64,000 bases of DNA from Roridomyces roridus (GCA_029378245.1 JARKIF010000017.1:1054001-1118000), one strand, 5' to 3'; positions 21,960-34,322 are shown, numbered from the stretch's first letter. Notes: a model not told the origin generated them from the letters alone. Translations and numbers: made by a program.

Positions 21960-22990
21960 ATGTACCCCATCGAGCCGTCTACATCATCGCCTTCGACTCA
22001 AAGCACAGCAGCAGCCCGAGGACTCGCTGGCCGCTGAGTCGAGCCTGCTTCGTCTCTCCCACCGGCGTCAAAGAAGTGTGTATACCTCTAGTCTTTCGTA
22101 GACAGACGCTATAACATGTTGACCCATTCTTCGTCATGTTATAGTATACCTCCGGGCGGGTGGCATCGGCCACATCACTTCAGTCCGTCCTTCAACACTT
22201 TAAACACAGTATCGTCTGCTCCCGCGCGCTCAAGAACACCCTTGTCTTGTCCTCCAGCCGAAATTGGGACTACTCGACGTCGGAGATCTTCAACGAGCAG
22301 CTGACTCCGGAGGATTACACCGTCGACGTGAGGAATACGCCACGTTCCCGCCGACGACCGGAGTAGGCTGGCGCGTGAATGGAAGAGGAATATGACCAGG
22401 ATTGCGGGGCTTATGCATAATTGCAGGAGTATCTTCGATTTGGAGGATATCTATGAAACAGGTACGATGTTTCCTCCTTCCTCTCGTTTCTTTTTGACCG
22501 ACTTTGTAGATGACGAACGATTCGGCGAGGTCACCGGTCATGGACTGGGTCCGCGAAGGACCAGGCCCTACGCCCATCTTTCTCTCACCGCTCACCTACC
22601 CATCCGCGTCGCGGCGCACAAACTCCCCGACGGTGAATTCTACTTTTCAATGGCCATGTACAACATCAGCGCATACTCGCTAGAGACGGGCACACGTATA
22701 CGTTGTTGGGTAGTCGTGATTGGGTGGGGGATATTAGGGAGTTGAGTCGGTGTGATCTGTTCTTCTGGGCGAGTCGTCGTTTGCTGTCCTAGCGCATATG
22801 GTGGCGCCACGGAGGCGGTTGGTGCCGAGGCGGACTCGCTGTAGTGTGAGCGTTTCTGAGGAATGGGACAGGAGGCATGTGAGTTTCGGTTTTTTGCTGA
22901 CTAAATCCCCACTTTTTCTGGGTTAGTTCATTTCCGTCGGACGCCGTGAGGAGTTCATGATTGTTCATCCAACCCAATGGTGGAAACGTG
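21960..22990 (+). pseudogene. Second decayed gene, glycosyltransferase-like, unidentified
   Basis: Recognisable coding blocks in order: NVPHRAVYIIAFDSKHSSSP (from 21960 after a CTCTCAG acceptor), HFKHSIVCSRALKNTLVLSS, NWDYSTSEIFNEQLTPEDYT, MTRIAGLMHNCRSIFDLEDI, DDERFGEVTGHGLGP and LPDGEFYFSM. Frames shift between blocks near 22330 and 22660. The mixture of HFKHSIVCSRAL and DGEFYF resembles fungal sugar-transferase-like proteins of unknown function. It follows the previous pseudogene in the same orientation and may have formed a pair with it. Confidence 0.45.
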
Positions 22991-23369
22991 AATATTGCAT
23001 AGATTCTTAGTCGATGATTCTATGCATTCAATGGAATTCACGCGGGCCAGGCCGCCAGGCTCGACATGATTGAGAAACCCTCCGTCCGGTACGGAGCATG
23101 GGACGCGTTCAGCGTGTACGAAAGCGGGGCAGGCCGTGATCATCATGAGTACCTGCGTCCAACCTCGGCGAGACTGGGGGTGTGCGGTATAGATGTGTCG
23201 TCCACCTGGGGGTCGGTACGACGGTTCACCGGATCTGAGACGCTTCTGGGTTCGGGCCTCCCGCTTTTCAATAAGACTGCACTGATCTCATATCAGTCGT
23301 GTGACGTTGGCTTGCAGGGGAGTTCTGGTTGGGGTCCCGTGTGGTGCGTTGAATTCAGTTGTTAGAATG

Positions 23370-23379
23370 CATAAATACC
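23370..23379 (+). promoter_or_regulatory. TATA-like element CATAAATACC
   Basis: It lies 116 bp upstream of the ATG at 23486 and is conserved, with flanks, at 35004-35013. The same ten bases precede the gene at 54341 on the minus strand. Confidence 0.65.
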
Positions 23380-23485
23380 AGTCCAGGTCTCCTTCATCCT
23401 CAGTTCCTCATCCCACCTCGATCAGGTCAGCCTTCTCCCCTCTAAATCAGCCAGTGCCCTCACAGTTCACAGAAACTACCGCAAC

Positions 23486-23876
23486 ATGCAATTGAACATC
23501 GCTCTGATCGCTAGCGCCGTTCTCATGGCCGCTTCCCCTGTCCTCGGCGCCAACTTCGTTTGGTTCTCGGGCGGAGGCTGCACTGGCTCCGTCGTGTCTA
23601 CCAACGACAATGTTCCCACCCTCGACTGTATCGGCCTCGCAAATGGAGGTTCAGCCAAGTCCATCAGCTATTCGGGCGTTCCCAGCTTCGTCGATTTCTA
23701 CAAGTCGGGAGGCGGGAACGACTTCTGCACCAATGGAGCAACCCTCAGCTTCGGAGGCGGATCTGGATGTGCGACCGCACCTGATGGGTAAGCTATTCCG
23801 TGTTGCTTTGATGCTGGTTGAGCTGAATGAACTCTGCCTGCTTAGGTTCAACCTCGAAAGCTACTTCTACGGTTGA
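23486..23876 (+). CDS. Small secreted cysteine-containing protein 1 (110 aa)
   Basis: Exons 23486-23787 and 23846-23876 give 110 aa. Residues 1-21 form a clean signal peptide (MQLNIALIASAVLMAASPVL). The mature part has four cysteines (GCTG, DCIGL, FCTNG, GCATA), enough for two disulfides, and a central KSISYSGVPSFVDFYKSGG. It ends NLESYFYG. The spacing of a Cys, SISYSG and an aromatic strand faintly recalls small beta-sandwich secreted proteins, but no family is assigned. Its paralogue is at 35122-35518. Small secreted proteins of this kind are common in saprotrophic and symbiotic basidiomycetes; function unknown. Confidence 0.85.
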
Positions 23877-25408
23877 ATGGCGGGAGTTTCTTTGAAAGCA
23901 TTGTGGCTTTTGGAAACTTGTGTAAATTACTCTTCTCGTTGCAATACACAGTTACACTTGGAGCATTTATTTGTGCTGTGGTTTTCGGATCCGATTGGAA
24001 GTTCTCTGTCCGTCGTTCACTCGTTGAATTGGATTGGACGATAGATGGATTAATGAATGGCAATTACACAAAACTCATTATAGGTGGTGCATCAGGAGGG
24101 GCCTGGGGAAATCCGCCGTCCGGCGCAAGTGACCACATGATTCTCATCATGATTCGATCAATTACTTTCTTCGACTGGTTGTCTTTCTTTTGGTAGTCCG
24201 TTGCTCCCATAGCTCCCGCTTTTAGCCCATGCTCACACGAGCCCTCCGTTGGGCTATGCCGCTCTCATTCTGCCCGTGCCAACAGGCCTACGACACAACT
24301 CGGGAGCCTCAGAGATTATATCTGCAGCGCATGTACTCGTCTCACCACGGCCGCGTAGGGCTTCTCTGGCGGCGGCTTGCACTGTTCTTCAATTTCTGAT
24401 CCCATATGATCATGAAGTCCCATCCCATTCAAGACCCACTTCTTACCGTAGTGTAGCAGCTGAACAGTGACCGTCGATTGCTATTCGATTGCTAGTTGTT
24501 GGGTGAGCCAGGTTTCTCCATCTCCTACCGTCGCCATCAGAGATTGATCTAGCAGCAACATTGGAGTTGAAATCCCGGCAGATGCTGGTTGAAACACTAA
24601 GAGACGTAGGGACAATGCAATGTTAGATTACACACTCTCTTGCCTCAGTTTGGCGCAGCTCAGACGTCCCACCCACGGGCGTAATGTCACCCTCAGGTAT
24701 TTGCATTCATTGAACACGGAACATACTTTGGAAGCTTGTAGTTGCACATGCGAACATGGGAACTGATATATACTGCACGCACTGAGGAATCCATGGCCAC
24801 GGCCTCCTCTGATGGTTCCAACTTCCACAAGCAGCGACAATCGGCGTCATCCACAACTGGACTCTGACACTCCCGCCTTCCCTGCGGGCTTTGATTTACC
24901 CACTTGTCGGCTTTTATTAGCCTACGGATCAAACCCACGATGAGGCCGGTATTGATGGCCAACTGCGATCTCCAGGGTGTCGAAATTGGGGTTCTGAAGT
25001 GAGTCCCCGCGATCTCAGAACTCCCCGCAAGTGCGTGATGGTAGCGACGCTCAGTAACCAGCTTGACTCGTCTGGAAATTCTACAGATCATATTTTTGAA
25101 TACCAGTTCGGATTGTGTGGCTTCATTTACTTCCTCTGGTGAAGGGCTGCCTGGAGTGCCGATACTGTGTCCAATTTCGGCAATTGTACACAGAAATTGG
25201 TGAGACATATAAGATGATCTCCATGTGTCGAGGGGGATGGCGGCCCAACGTTGTAATTTGATCAACATGCCGGCGCCAGGCCACTAGAGCCCCGTGGCTA
25301 CTGGCGCTCAGCATTGAACTCGGACAGCCCCACGGGAGGGCGCAGCTTTTAAGCACCGAGGCATCCACTCGCTCGAATTGTCCCTTTCCCTCGCCTCGTT
25401 CGTCCAAA
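23877..25408. other. No supported gene
   Basis: Frames such as 24693-25268 on the minus strand show no domain and no exon logic. Nothing else was seen. Confidence 0.4.
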
Positions 25409-26371
25409 ATGCACCATGGGCACCACAATCATCATGACCATCCTAACCACCAGCAAACTTACTTCCCAACTCGAAATCCCGGGAACATTTCAAGTGACGG
25501 CGAGGAAGAAAGACGGCTGTTCGACGACTCCAGCCCTCCTCTACAGTCTCATATGTTCTACTCCACCTTCAACATGCATGGCAGGGACCAACTTGGCTCA
25601 CACTTTGATCAGGCACACGAGGTACGAGTCAGCAAGCACCGCTGTTCGACTGCCACCGATATTTCGCATTGACAGAGAGCTTGGAACCCAGAGTATGCCC
25701 AGATGAATTATCCATCCGCTCCCAACGAGCATTATATGTCCTTTGAAAACATGGGACCGGAGAACCAGTACAATAATAGATTTACGCACTCTGGTGTCGC
25801 AGGATTCGCACCACGGCCGCAGGTTGGCATTTTTCATCATTAGAAGCACATTGATTTTCCTGCTGAAACTACCATGAGGGCATGTATCAACCCTCCCCAA
25901 GCCCGGGTGGGATGAATGTGAATTATCCGTCGGGGACTGGATACGGCGACACCCCCGGATTCGACCGATTCAACACGACCCCTCAACAAGCGCCACCGCG
26001 CCAACGCCCCAGTGTGCCAGTCGGACCAGGGCCATCGACGTCGAAGCCGACTCTGAATCTGACGCTCACATTCATCGAGGAGACGCCCGGATCGAAGCCG
26101 CCGCAGTTTCTTGCGTGCTATCAGTGCCGCATGCGTAAAATCGCTTGCCAGCGCCCGCCGGCTGATGCGCATGATCAGCGTTGCCTGTGAGTTGTTCTTT
26201 AGTGGCGATGTTCATGAACTAGAAGATGAAGCGTGCGATTGATCCAGACAGTGCTACAAGCGCAAGAGCGTGTGCGAGTATCCGACCAAGTCAAATAGAG
26301 GGCTTTACACGCGGGAGGGACAGTCGAGCGGGGAGGGAGGTAACAGCAAGAAGAAGCATGGTCCGTTTTGA
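25409..26371 (+). CDS. Zn2Cys6 binuclear-cluster protein (263 aa), putative transcription factor
   Basis: Four exons: 25409-25621, 25676-25822, 25879-26186 and 26248-26371, all phases consistent. The N-terminus is His/Gln-rich (MHHGHHNHHDHPNHQQTYFP) and the middle is Pro/Gly-rich and disordered. The cluster spans the last intron: CYQCRMRKIACQRP (about 202-215) then CLQCYKRKSVCEYP (about 222-235), giving the six cysteines of a fungal zinc cluster. A basic tail (NSKKKHGPF) follows. Unusually for this class the cluster is near the C-terminus and no fungal-specific regulatory domain is present. Such short C-terminal-cluster proteins are frequent in agarics. A role as DNA-binding regulator is inferred. 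Confidence 0.85.
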
Positions 26372-29300
26372 TCTTGTTTGAAGTGCATTATTTATCAGGA
26401 GCTGGTACTTGAACCTGTCTGTGAAGTCTTACATATTTATTCCGGTGGAGTTGCCGCAAATGATATGGTCGTGCGCCGAATTTGGAGGATTGGGGGGAAT
26501 CGGGATTGCTACCAGACACAGGAAAAGCACGAGTGAAACAGGAGATTGTCCAGTGAAGTCAAAGTCACATCAGTATCCGAACGGGGGAGTGGTGCATGGC
26601 GAGCGAGTGAGCCCAGCGCGCCGAAAGAGCCAGTGGAAAGACATAAAGCTCGTGAAAAGGAATGTACTTAGAGGCAGGAAGCCAGGGCCAAGTAGCGATG
26701 GGCAAGCAAAGCGGGCTTCTCTAGCCCACTCCCTAGGCTCGGACCAGCCCTTTCTTGCGGCATTGGAAATACCTGCTGAAAGGGCTGGTGGAACTTAGGC
26801 GGGGCGTGGCAGAGTGGAAATATACCCGATTAGGAAATGCCGAGGAATCTTCGTCGGCCATTTGTACTAGTATCTCTACAGTTTTTGTCCAAGCAAAATG
26901 GAAGTCATATTTCTGTGGACTCACAATATGTACCAAGAAAATTACAGGACCCCAATCATCCGAGAAGTTGGTGAACGAACGAACGACCCCGTCGAGTAGG
27001 CTCCCACGGTCCCGGATTTATGGCTGCAAAAGGTATAACTTTGACAACTGCATCCGCACCCTGCGACGCCTCGCATAAGATCCACCAGTCCCTCTTGGTA
27101 CTAAATCCTCCCCCCGCAAAAGTACCAACGAGGGCTGGTTCGAGTCTACCCACTCCCCGATCACTTGGAATTCCTCTGAGACATCCCCGGCAGCGCCGCC
27201 GCAGTCAAGCCGTTCAACTTGAGGAAAATGAGATTACTACTTGTTTCAAGCTGGCTTTTGGCCGGTTTCATGGAACAGTTCGAGTATGAATAGGATAGGA
27301 TAGGATATATTACACGGCACGGTCCGCTTATCGAACACCGGTTTCCTGGGATTATCCCGGTGTACAAAGCAAAGTGGAATATACCTTCACCCAGGACCTC
27401 CCTCCGTACTCTAAGCCCTACGCGCAGATCCCATGAGAAGACCCATGCCCCACGATAACTTAACCTAGACCACGAAAAAAGGCAATTATGTGCCAGAGTC
27501 AGCGCACGTTCGAATGAACAAGGGATAAACTTTATGGGCGAGGGTGAGGGACAGTGTAGAATTCCTCGAGGACCTCATGCACATACTTGGCTACCAGTAT
27601 AATTGTCGCGCCTTCATAGATCATGGCTTTCAAGAACTCGACACTGTCAAGTTCATCCATTTTCCTTTGCAGCTTTGGCACAGTGTTGAAGAATTTTTCC
27701 AGGAACGTAGCTCGCAATTGAACGACCGCCGTACGAGCGTTGTGAATGTCGCGCTCATCCGTTCACTCAGGCAAACATGTGACCGTGGCAAGAACGTGAC
27801 TGTCACGGTGGCGGTCACCAGTCACGGCTTCCTGGCTTGTCTTCTCACCACACTGTAGGAAGTAGAAGAACTCGAGTGTAGTTCCTCGAAAGCACTTGGA
27901 TGTAGTTCCCGGGGTAATAGCATGGAGTGCCTTGATACACTTGATCTGAGTTCCCCTGTGCGAAAAACCAGCTGCATGTGAGTGCCTCCTTCACTATACA
28001 TCTGAGTACCCCGAGGAACTCAGTCCGAGTTCTTCAATTTTTTTGGGCACGCAGTACTATTACTCAGGTACTCATATTAATGCTGCAATAGAACACCAAA
28101 ATCATATATTGATACTAAACTAAACAAGGAATACTTCAAGACGAGAACGCGGCACATTCAGAGCATCTGGGACAGGTGAGTACAAAACCAGCTGCTGCGG
28201 ATGAATCGTCACCTCGGCTGATGTTGAAGTTGCCCCGGGTGGAAGTTTGGGTCGAAGAGGATGGGCTGTCGGTGGAAAAGCGGAGCGCGGGATGTTGACT
28301 CCGTCGTTGGCGAAGGAGAAGACATAGGAACCTGCAGTTTTGAAGTCAGTAAAACAGTATTTGTATGAAGGAGACGACCAACTTCATGCGCGAACCCGGT
28401 GAGATTTTGTGCTACGGAAACGTTGGATGAGGTGGATATGAGGGAAAGAGAGAAGAGGGACACACCGTTCAACCCGTTCCCCGCGACCGACTCGAGTGTA
28501 GGGGATGCCGTGGGTCTCTCTTCGAGCTAATAGAAGTTAATAACTTTTCAAGAGAATAACGAACCTGTACGGTTCGACTGCGTCGCGAGGTTTGGTGGGG
28601 AGCGGAGCGAGAGAAAACAGGACAAAAATCAGGAGCTGGCAATGTATGATGCTTTCAGACGTACGCTACGACAATGATGAGTATGAATTATGTGGGAACA
28701 ACGAGGGAGGACATACATTGGCACAAACATCTAAGTTCCGCAGAGAGAAAGCCAAGGCTCATGAAATCTGAGCGTTGCACCGAGAAGGGCAGTAAGTGAG
28801 GAGAAAACAAAGGGATAGGGTGGCAACGCACGTGAGCTCCAACACAGCTCGCCGCAGCCGGATCCAGACTGGCACGCGCTCGTGGACAAACGCGGGTGCA
28901 AGTGCGGCGGCTGTTACGCATATTGACGAAAGTTTGGTGGGATAGGCGGAATGCTTAGAGCGTCGGCCGCTGTACACACGTTGGGATGGTATCGGGGACG
29001 CGGCAGCGAGCTGGGCGTCCAGAGGAGTAACGGGTGGGCTGCAGTGGATCGTTGGGTGAAGGAGATGGAAGATTGGAGCCATCGCGCAGGCACGCACGGC
29101 TGATCTTGTCATTTCGGCTCGGGGACTTGCAAACCATCATCGTCAAAGCGCCAAGGGGGCCGTGGGGGCGAGAATTGGGTACTTTATAGTCGATTGGTTG
29201 AGTTACTACGAGGATTGGAGCGAGGGAGAGGCACGTATGTTGTTTGTGCGTCACGATACGTCGACATGGCAGTCGACGTAAACAAACATGCAGAGTCCGG

Positions 29301-30270
29301 GGGAGGAGGGTGAGGTACTGGAATGTCGTTTGGTGGAGTCCATACGAGATCTGGAGCGAAGAAAAGCGGTCACGGCATCGATCTTGCATGACGGCGCGAG
29401 TTGGAGAACGTTGCAGGCTGTCAATGGGGTCGTAAGATGCAGAGTCTGTACCAACGAAAAAGGTCCACGGACCTGCTCTGCAGAGGCGCCCCCAAAAAGA
29501 CGAATGGCCATCACACCGAGCCCCAGATTGAAGCGACACAATAGGCAGAGTACATGGAGGATACTGGGACGTCGTCCGCACGACAGCGCTTGAAGGCTGG
29601 GACACAGGAAGAGAGCGCAGGCGTTGACGCTCGAGGTTTTGGCAGAAGAGTCCGCAACGTGCAATTTCCCGTGGATAGCTGGGTTCCTATGTGGTGTGAG
29701 GAGTCTCGAGCGACGCTGGAGGCAGCAGGAATGTGGCTATCCGGCTGGTTAGCTGTGAATGGGGAGGAGAGCAAGTAGCACGCACCTGCACTCGCGATGT
29801 CTCCAGCATCGCTAACGCCGCCAACGGCATCAAGACCGTTCAAAACCAGTGAAGAAGGAGATAGAGAGAGTGGATGGCATGGCCTGAATACGTGTATGAG
29901 ACGGGCATAGGCAAGGATACTCGACATTCCTGTCACTCTCGATGAGCTCCGAACGGGGTCCATACTGGCCCAATCTGGGGCGGGGCTGGATTCAATGAAG
30001 CGTGGGGCGTCTTATGGCACCAATATCGATCGCCAGAGCAAACGGCAGGGCCATCGGTATGGGCGATGGTGCGCGATGAGCGGGATGGTGAAAGTGATGG
30101 TGAGATCAAAGTCTGTCAACGCCATCACGTGGACACATCACGCGCGTATTCGTGCCTCTATTCCACTCGGTCGAGTGAGGTACGCGCGTATTTCTACATC
30201 CTATGCGAGAGTGAGAGATATAACTCGTCGGATGCGGTGTTCTTAATAGTACGTATTTGACTTTATGTAT
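26372..30270. other. Long gene-poor stretch
   Basis: No domain-bearing frame was found. A 12-bp inverted repeat (ACCAGCCCTTTC at 26743-26754 and its complement at 26778-26789) forms a hairpin. A dispersed repeat lies at about 27860-28080. Several minus-strand frames between 28.7 and 30.0 kb are open for 100-216 codons but have no recognisable motif. Confidence 0.4.
27860..28080. repeat. Dispersed short repeat R2, copy 1
   Basis: It shares words TGTAGTTCCTCGAAA, ACTTGGATGTAGT, CTGAGTTCC and GTGCCTT with 32040-32262, in the same orientation but with rearranged spacing. Non-coding; possible MITE relic. Confidence 0.35.
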
Positions 30271-30278
30271 CTCAAAGC

Positions 30279-31356
30279 TAGGGATGAGCACCGTCCCCGT
30301 CTCAACCCGTAAGACGGCCGTCCGTACACGGGTTACGGGCCGTAACCGTCGGCCTTGTGGAAATCCAAAAGACGGGCGGCCGTCGACGGGTTCAAGACGG
30401 GTTGGAGCGCCGGAAATTGATTTACCGTATTCTCCATCGGAGTCGCTTTTTGCAGACTTGGATGCGGGGAGGAAATTGGATTGAGGCTTGGGAGTGGGGA
30501 TGACCACTGAAAAGCGATGGGAGAGTCGACTCCACTGGACGTGACGTGAAAATGGTCATACCCATGAAGCGGGGATCGACTCGGGTAGATTGAGAGGTCC
30601 AGGATGATAACGCGCATACCGACGTCAGGGTGGAGCGAGTGAAGTTGTAGGGAGTTGATTGTCGGAGCGGTGTCTTGTTGAACGAGGAGGAGGGCTGGCG
30701 GGATGAATGTTGACCGGCGGGAGCGGCACGGTTTAAAGAGAAGGCGACGCGCATACCCATGAGAGAGCGCTCAGGGGCCCACAGAGTGCATGGGTGGGAT
30801 TGAAGACGTGAGCGGCAGGCGTCGAGTCAGTGGGTACCACGGCGCTGACCCGTCGGCGGAGCGGCACGATGCGAGGATGCATTGGTGAAATCAACGTGCA
30901 TCATGCGAGGAATCGTTGGTCAAGTCACGTGTGCTGCTCTCATCTATGACGCTGCGCCCCTTTCCGCCCAACGGTGATGACCATCGCGTAAAACTCACCC
31001 AAGCATTCAGTCTGTGCAACTACACCATCACAAATGTCCAAGACAGTTCGAACAATGCTCACCATTCGTTCTCTTCTAGTGATGGGCTGATGTGAGATGT
31101 GATGCGACTTTTGATCTGCAAGAAAATAGGTATTATCCCCGAGTTAGTGCAAGGGTGAGCTGCATTTTGTGTCCAACCAACAAGTATTGACCCCACGACT
31201 ACCCTATGCCACAAGATCAGCGGTTGTGAACTGGTTGGACTAATACTCACCCGTCCCGTCTTTCCACGGCCGTCACCCGTCAATTTGACGGCCCGTACCC
31301 GTCTCGGCTTGGGCGATTGACGGCCGTCAACCGTACACGGACGGTGCTCATCCCTA
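30279..31356. mobile_element. Non-autonomous hAT-like element with 8-bp target duplication
   Basis: The element begins TAGGGATGAGCACCGTCC and ends with the exact complement, a hAT-type terminus (TAGGGNTG). It is flanked on both sides by the direct repeat CTCAAAGC (30271-30278 and 31357-31364), the 8-bp duplication typical of hAT insertion. Both subterminal regions, about 120 bp each, are dense in ACGGGT, ACGGCCGT and CCGTCAA motifs that could be transposase-binding sites. The 1.08 kb has no frame resembling a hAT transposase. The intact duplication indicates a fairly recent insertion. Confidence 0.9.
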
Positions 31357-31364
31357 CTCAAAGC

Positions 31365-32040
31365 ACGCAGGGGAGCCGTCCCGAGAACTTGAAGCGCCGC
31401 CATCCCGAGACAAGACGATAAGTACATGTACATAGTCGACGACCCACGCGAGTACGACTAGTCAGCGCACACTGGCTCTTCAGGGAGAATTTCAGACATT
31501 GACGCGCCGCGACGCCGATTGCCCGCCTGGCAATTTATGTACCCTGGGGAGATCATCATAGATGAGGGCGCCGAGCAAGAGACGGAGAGATGTCCAGACG
31601 AATCAAATGAGTTCAAAATGTAGAATGGCTCTCGCACTACTCACCGTACAAGTATCAAGCAGGTATTCCAGTGCGTAGTAAGAGAGCTTCCCCCATTCTA
31701 CATATGAATACCTGACCTTGAATCTTGAACAGATTCAGAGTCAAAAAATCGTCGGGAGCTCCAAATCAAGTTCAAGTTAACGTTCAAGTTTGAGTGCAGG
31801 ACCGAGAAGAGATACCAACAATTAAACAACGATGCCGACTCTCGCATCAATAGATTCACTGCCGGATCACAACCAGCTGAAATGCCGAGACCCATATACT
31901 TACTTGCCGGGTAACCGAGTTCTCCGGATCAAGATCCCGGTGACAGTCTTTCCAATGAGCTTCTATGATTGTTCTTGGAACTTGATTTGTCCTTCACATT
32001 GCCCACCAACCCACTTTGACCCGCAGGCTCCTCAAAACTT
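31365..32040. other. No supported gene
   Basis: No coding signal was found between the hAT element and repeat R2. Confidence 0.4.
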
Positions 32041-32262
32041 GAGTTACTACAACTGAGTACCATGAAGGAACTCGGCCATAGTTCCTCGAAAAATAGTTCC
32101 TGCTGGGCACTCACCTGTAGTTCCTCAAACTTGCTCATTTGTGAGCTCCCAGGAGGGTACTTGGATGTAGTGCCCCCAAAAGCACTCAGAATCTAAGCAC
32201 TACATCTGAGTTCCTAAATCTCATAAATAGTGCCTTGGCACTCAGACCAAGTACCTTTACTT
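32040..32262. repeat. Dispersed short repeat R2, copy 2, in the MYND gene promoter
   Basis: It has repeated TAGTTCCTC words at 32090-32130 and an ACTTGGATGTAGTGCCCCC segment shared with 27860-28080. It ends 13 bp before the MYND gene start codon, so it probably supplies the promoter or leader. Confidence 0.35.
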
Positions 32263-32274
32263 CCCACAGTGACC

Positions 32275-34322
32275 ATGAGCACGATTCATCCCGCCCTCCT
32301 GCCGCACAACATCTCGAAACTCCCATTCTCCCTTCAGGTAAGGTTCAGGCGGCTCTCGTGGCCTTGACCACACATTAATGGTTCTCAAGCGTGTCGCTCG
32401 CAATGCCACGTCGCAAGGCTCCTGGACGAAAACATCCAGCATATCCATCCAGAAGCTGAGCTCAATGGGGACTGAAGAAACTCTGGGACTACTTCCCATC
32501 ATCTACGTGCTGCTGGATTCCTCTGGGATTCCGTCCCTTGATATCGACACAGCGACAACGATGGTGTCGAGCATGCAAAGTACAATGCTGACGTGGTCAT
32601 TACTGGAACGTGCCCTTTGCGTCCCGACGTTTCCAGTTGCGGCCACGGCTGACTTGTGGCCTCGAGTCTGGGCTTGGATGGAATTTGTCTCCCTATACTC
32701 CAACGACCTAGTCGAGGCTTGGCAGGCGGCCACGTTCTTTCGACCGGTGCTTGAAGTCGTCGTGAAATTCGCCGCCCGCCCGCCTACTCGACGGGCTATG
32801 GTCTCGACTCCTGGGCTTCGTCGGGTACTCGCGACAGCTTGGACCCACCACGTGCAACTGTCTGATGGCGACGGCCAGATCTCACGGCAGTTGAACGATA
32901 TAGGAGTGGCTCTCTATGCGATGTCAGCAGTCGAGAACCCGGACGATTTCTCGGAGGTGTTGGATGGTTGTGGAGGGAGGGACACATTTTGCCTCATGTT
33001 GACACACACGATCGACCTCGCTTCAAGACATCCTGCACTCTCTTCGGCCGTTTCCACTGTTGGCCAGGTCTGCCTCCTCTTGGACAGCATGAAAGCCGTG
33101 GCTTCTGACATCTTTCCTTTGCTTCTATCGCACGGATTCATCCCCCCACTTGTTTCGTCTCTGGCAATCGTTGGACCACCGAAGCCAGCACAACATTGCG
33201 GTGTACCCTTCCCACTTACGCTCGGTTCGCTCGCATATCTGCTGTTTGAGGTCCCTGGATATCGATGGCTGGAGCAAGCGCTCCAGGCCGGTCTTCTCAA
33301 CCAGATTGTGTCCTGGGGCTCCAAACGGGGTATTATGCATGCCGCGCATCCAGATGTCGCCCAAAAGTTCCCGGAACTTTTAGAGAAAGTCCTACCACAG
33401 GCCTTGGTTTATTACCCGGTCATTGTGCAAATGAGGAAGGCCTTTGCGAACGTCAAAGCGCCCTCTAGTGATGGGGAGTTCGCTCGCTCTGGGCTATATG
33501 GCCTGTGGAGCAATTTGAAGGCGTTGCTAGATGAAAGAACCGGAGATTTGGAGGATTGGGAAGCCACAGGTCGACCATCGGCTTTGGTTTGTTATAACAT
33601 TGAGGAAAGTCTTTGAATTCAAAATTTCCTATCCCGGACAGCTCACGCTATTCATCACAGTGCGGCAAGGTCTCCCTCAAACGAGATGACTTCCGACGCT
33701 GTTCAGATTGCGAAACCGCGGCATATTGCTCACGGGCATGCCAGCGTGCCGATTGGACGGAGGGGCACCGGGACGATTGCCGATTTCATCTGCAGGTTCA
33801 TGTTGGTCAGTGGATCCTTTGGTTCGCGATACAAATCTAAGACCGGTCGTTCTAGCGTTCTCAGAGGCCCGTCTCTCTCACCGCTGCAGATCATTCATCC
33901 ACTTTATTTTCCGTATGGATTACAGTCGTCTGCGGGTACCAATTGCCATTGAGATGATTCGATCCATGGCTGAATACCCCGATAACCCTGTCGCTGTTGG
34001 CTTCGACTACTCACGGGGAAGCGCGCAAGTCAACGTCTTCCCCATCTCCATGTTGGACAGCTCCAAAATCATCACTCCGCATTCCCAGCGACTGGCTCGT
34101 GCTGGTGGACATCTTGTTGCTCACAAGATATCCCTTGGGTTTGGAAGTGCGACTTTCCATGCCGTCTGGCCACTCTGTGCGTCGGCGCCCGAGTTTTATG
34201 ATGGTTTGAAGGAGATCGCGAGGACGGCCGAGGGACTTGAGGACGCAGAGCTGGAGCCTCAGGTCCTGGAGTTGATTGAAAAGACAAAGAGAAAGGGCAT
34301 TACGGAGTTTCATTACTGCTAA
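32275..34322 (+). CDS. MYND-type zinc finger protein (626 aa if all introns are removed)
   Basis: Exons: 32275-32337, 32390-33604, 33661-33805 and 33865-34322. The first 426 residues are an all-helical repeat-like region (DLWPRVWAWMEF, GLRRVLATAW) typical of agaric MYND proteins. The MYND finger is in exon 3 (about 427-470): CGKVSLKRDDFRRCSDC, then YCSRACQRADWTEGHRDDC, with all Cys/His positions. The C-terminal part (VAVGFDYSRGSAQVNVFP) matches the usual tail. Such proteins mediate protein interactions; exact role unknown. The intron before the finger begins GAAAGT instead of GTAAGT, so efficient splicing is doubtful. Without it translation stops at 33616 and the 433-aa product lacks the finger. 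A GTTTGT donor 18 bp upstream (33587) could serve as a cryptic site. Confidence 0.85.

Larger units (their letters stand above)
23030..23876 (+). repeat. Duplicated segment carrying small secreted protein gene 1
   Basis: About 850 bp, from upstream of the promoter to the stop codon, aligns with 34680-35518. The core promoter and 5' leader are nearly identical (GTTGTTAGAATGCATAAATA, then CCAGTCCAGGTCTCCTTC); more distal promoter sequence is recognisably similar. Confidence 0.75.

Noticed and set aside
26800..27160. A-box-like CGTGGCAGAGTGG and B-box-like GGTTCGAGTCT
   Set aside because: They are over 300 bp apart with no matching acceptor stem.
28688..29963. Frames up to 216 codons on the minus strand
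   Set aside because: No recognisable domain; open frames in several phases at once suggest GC effect.
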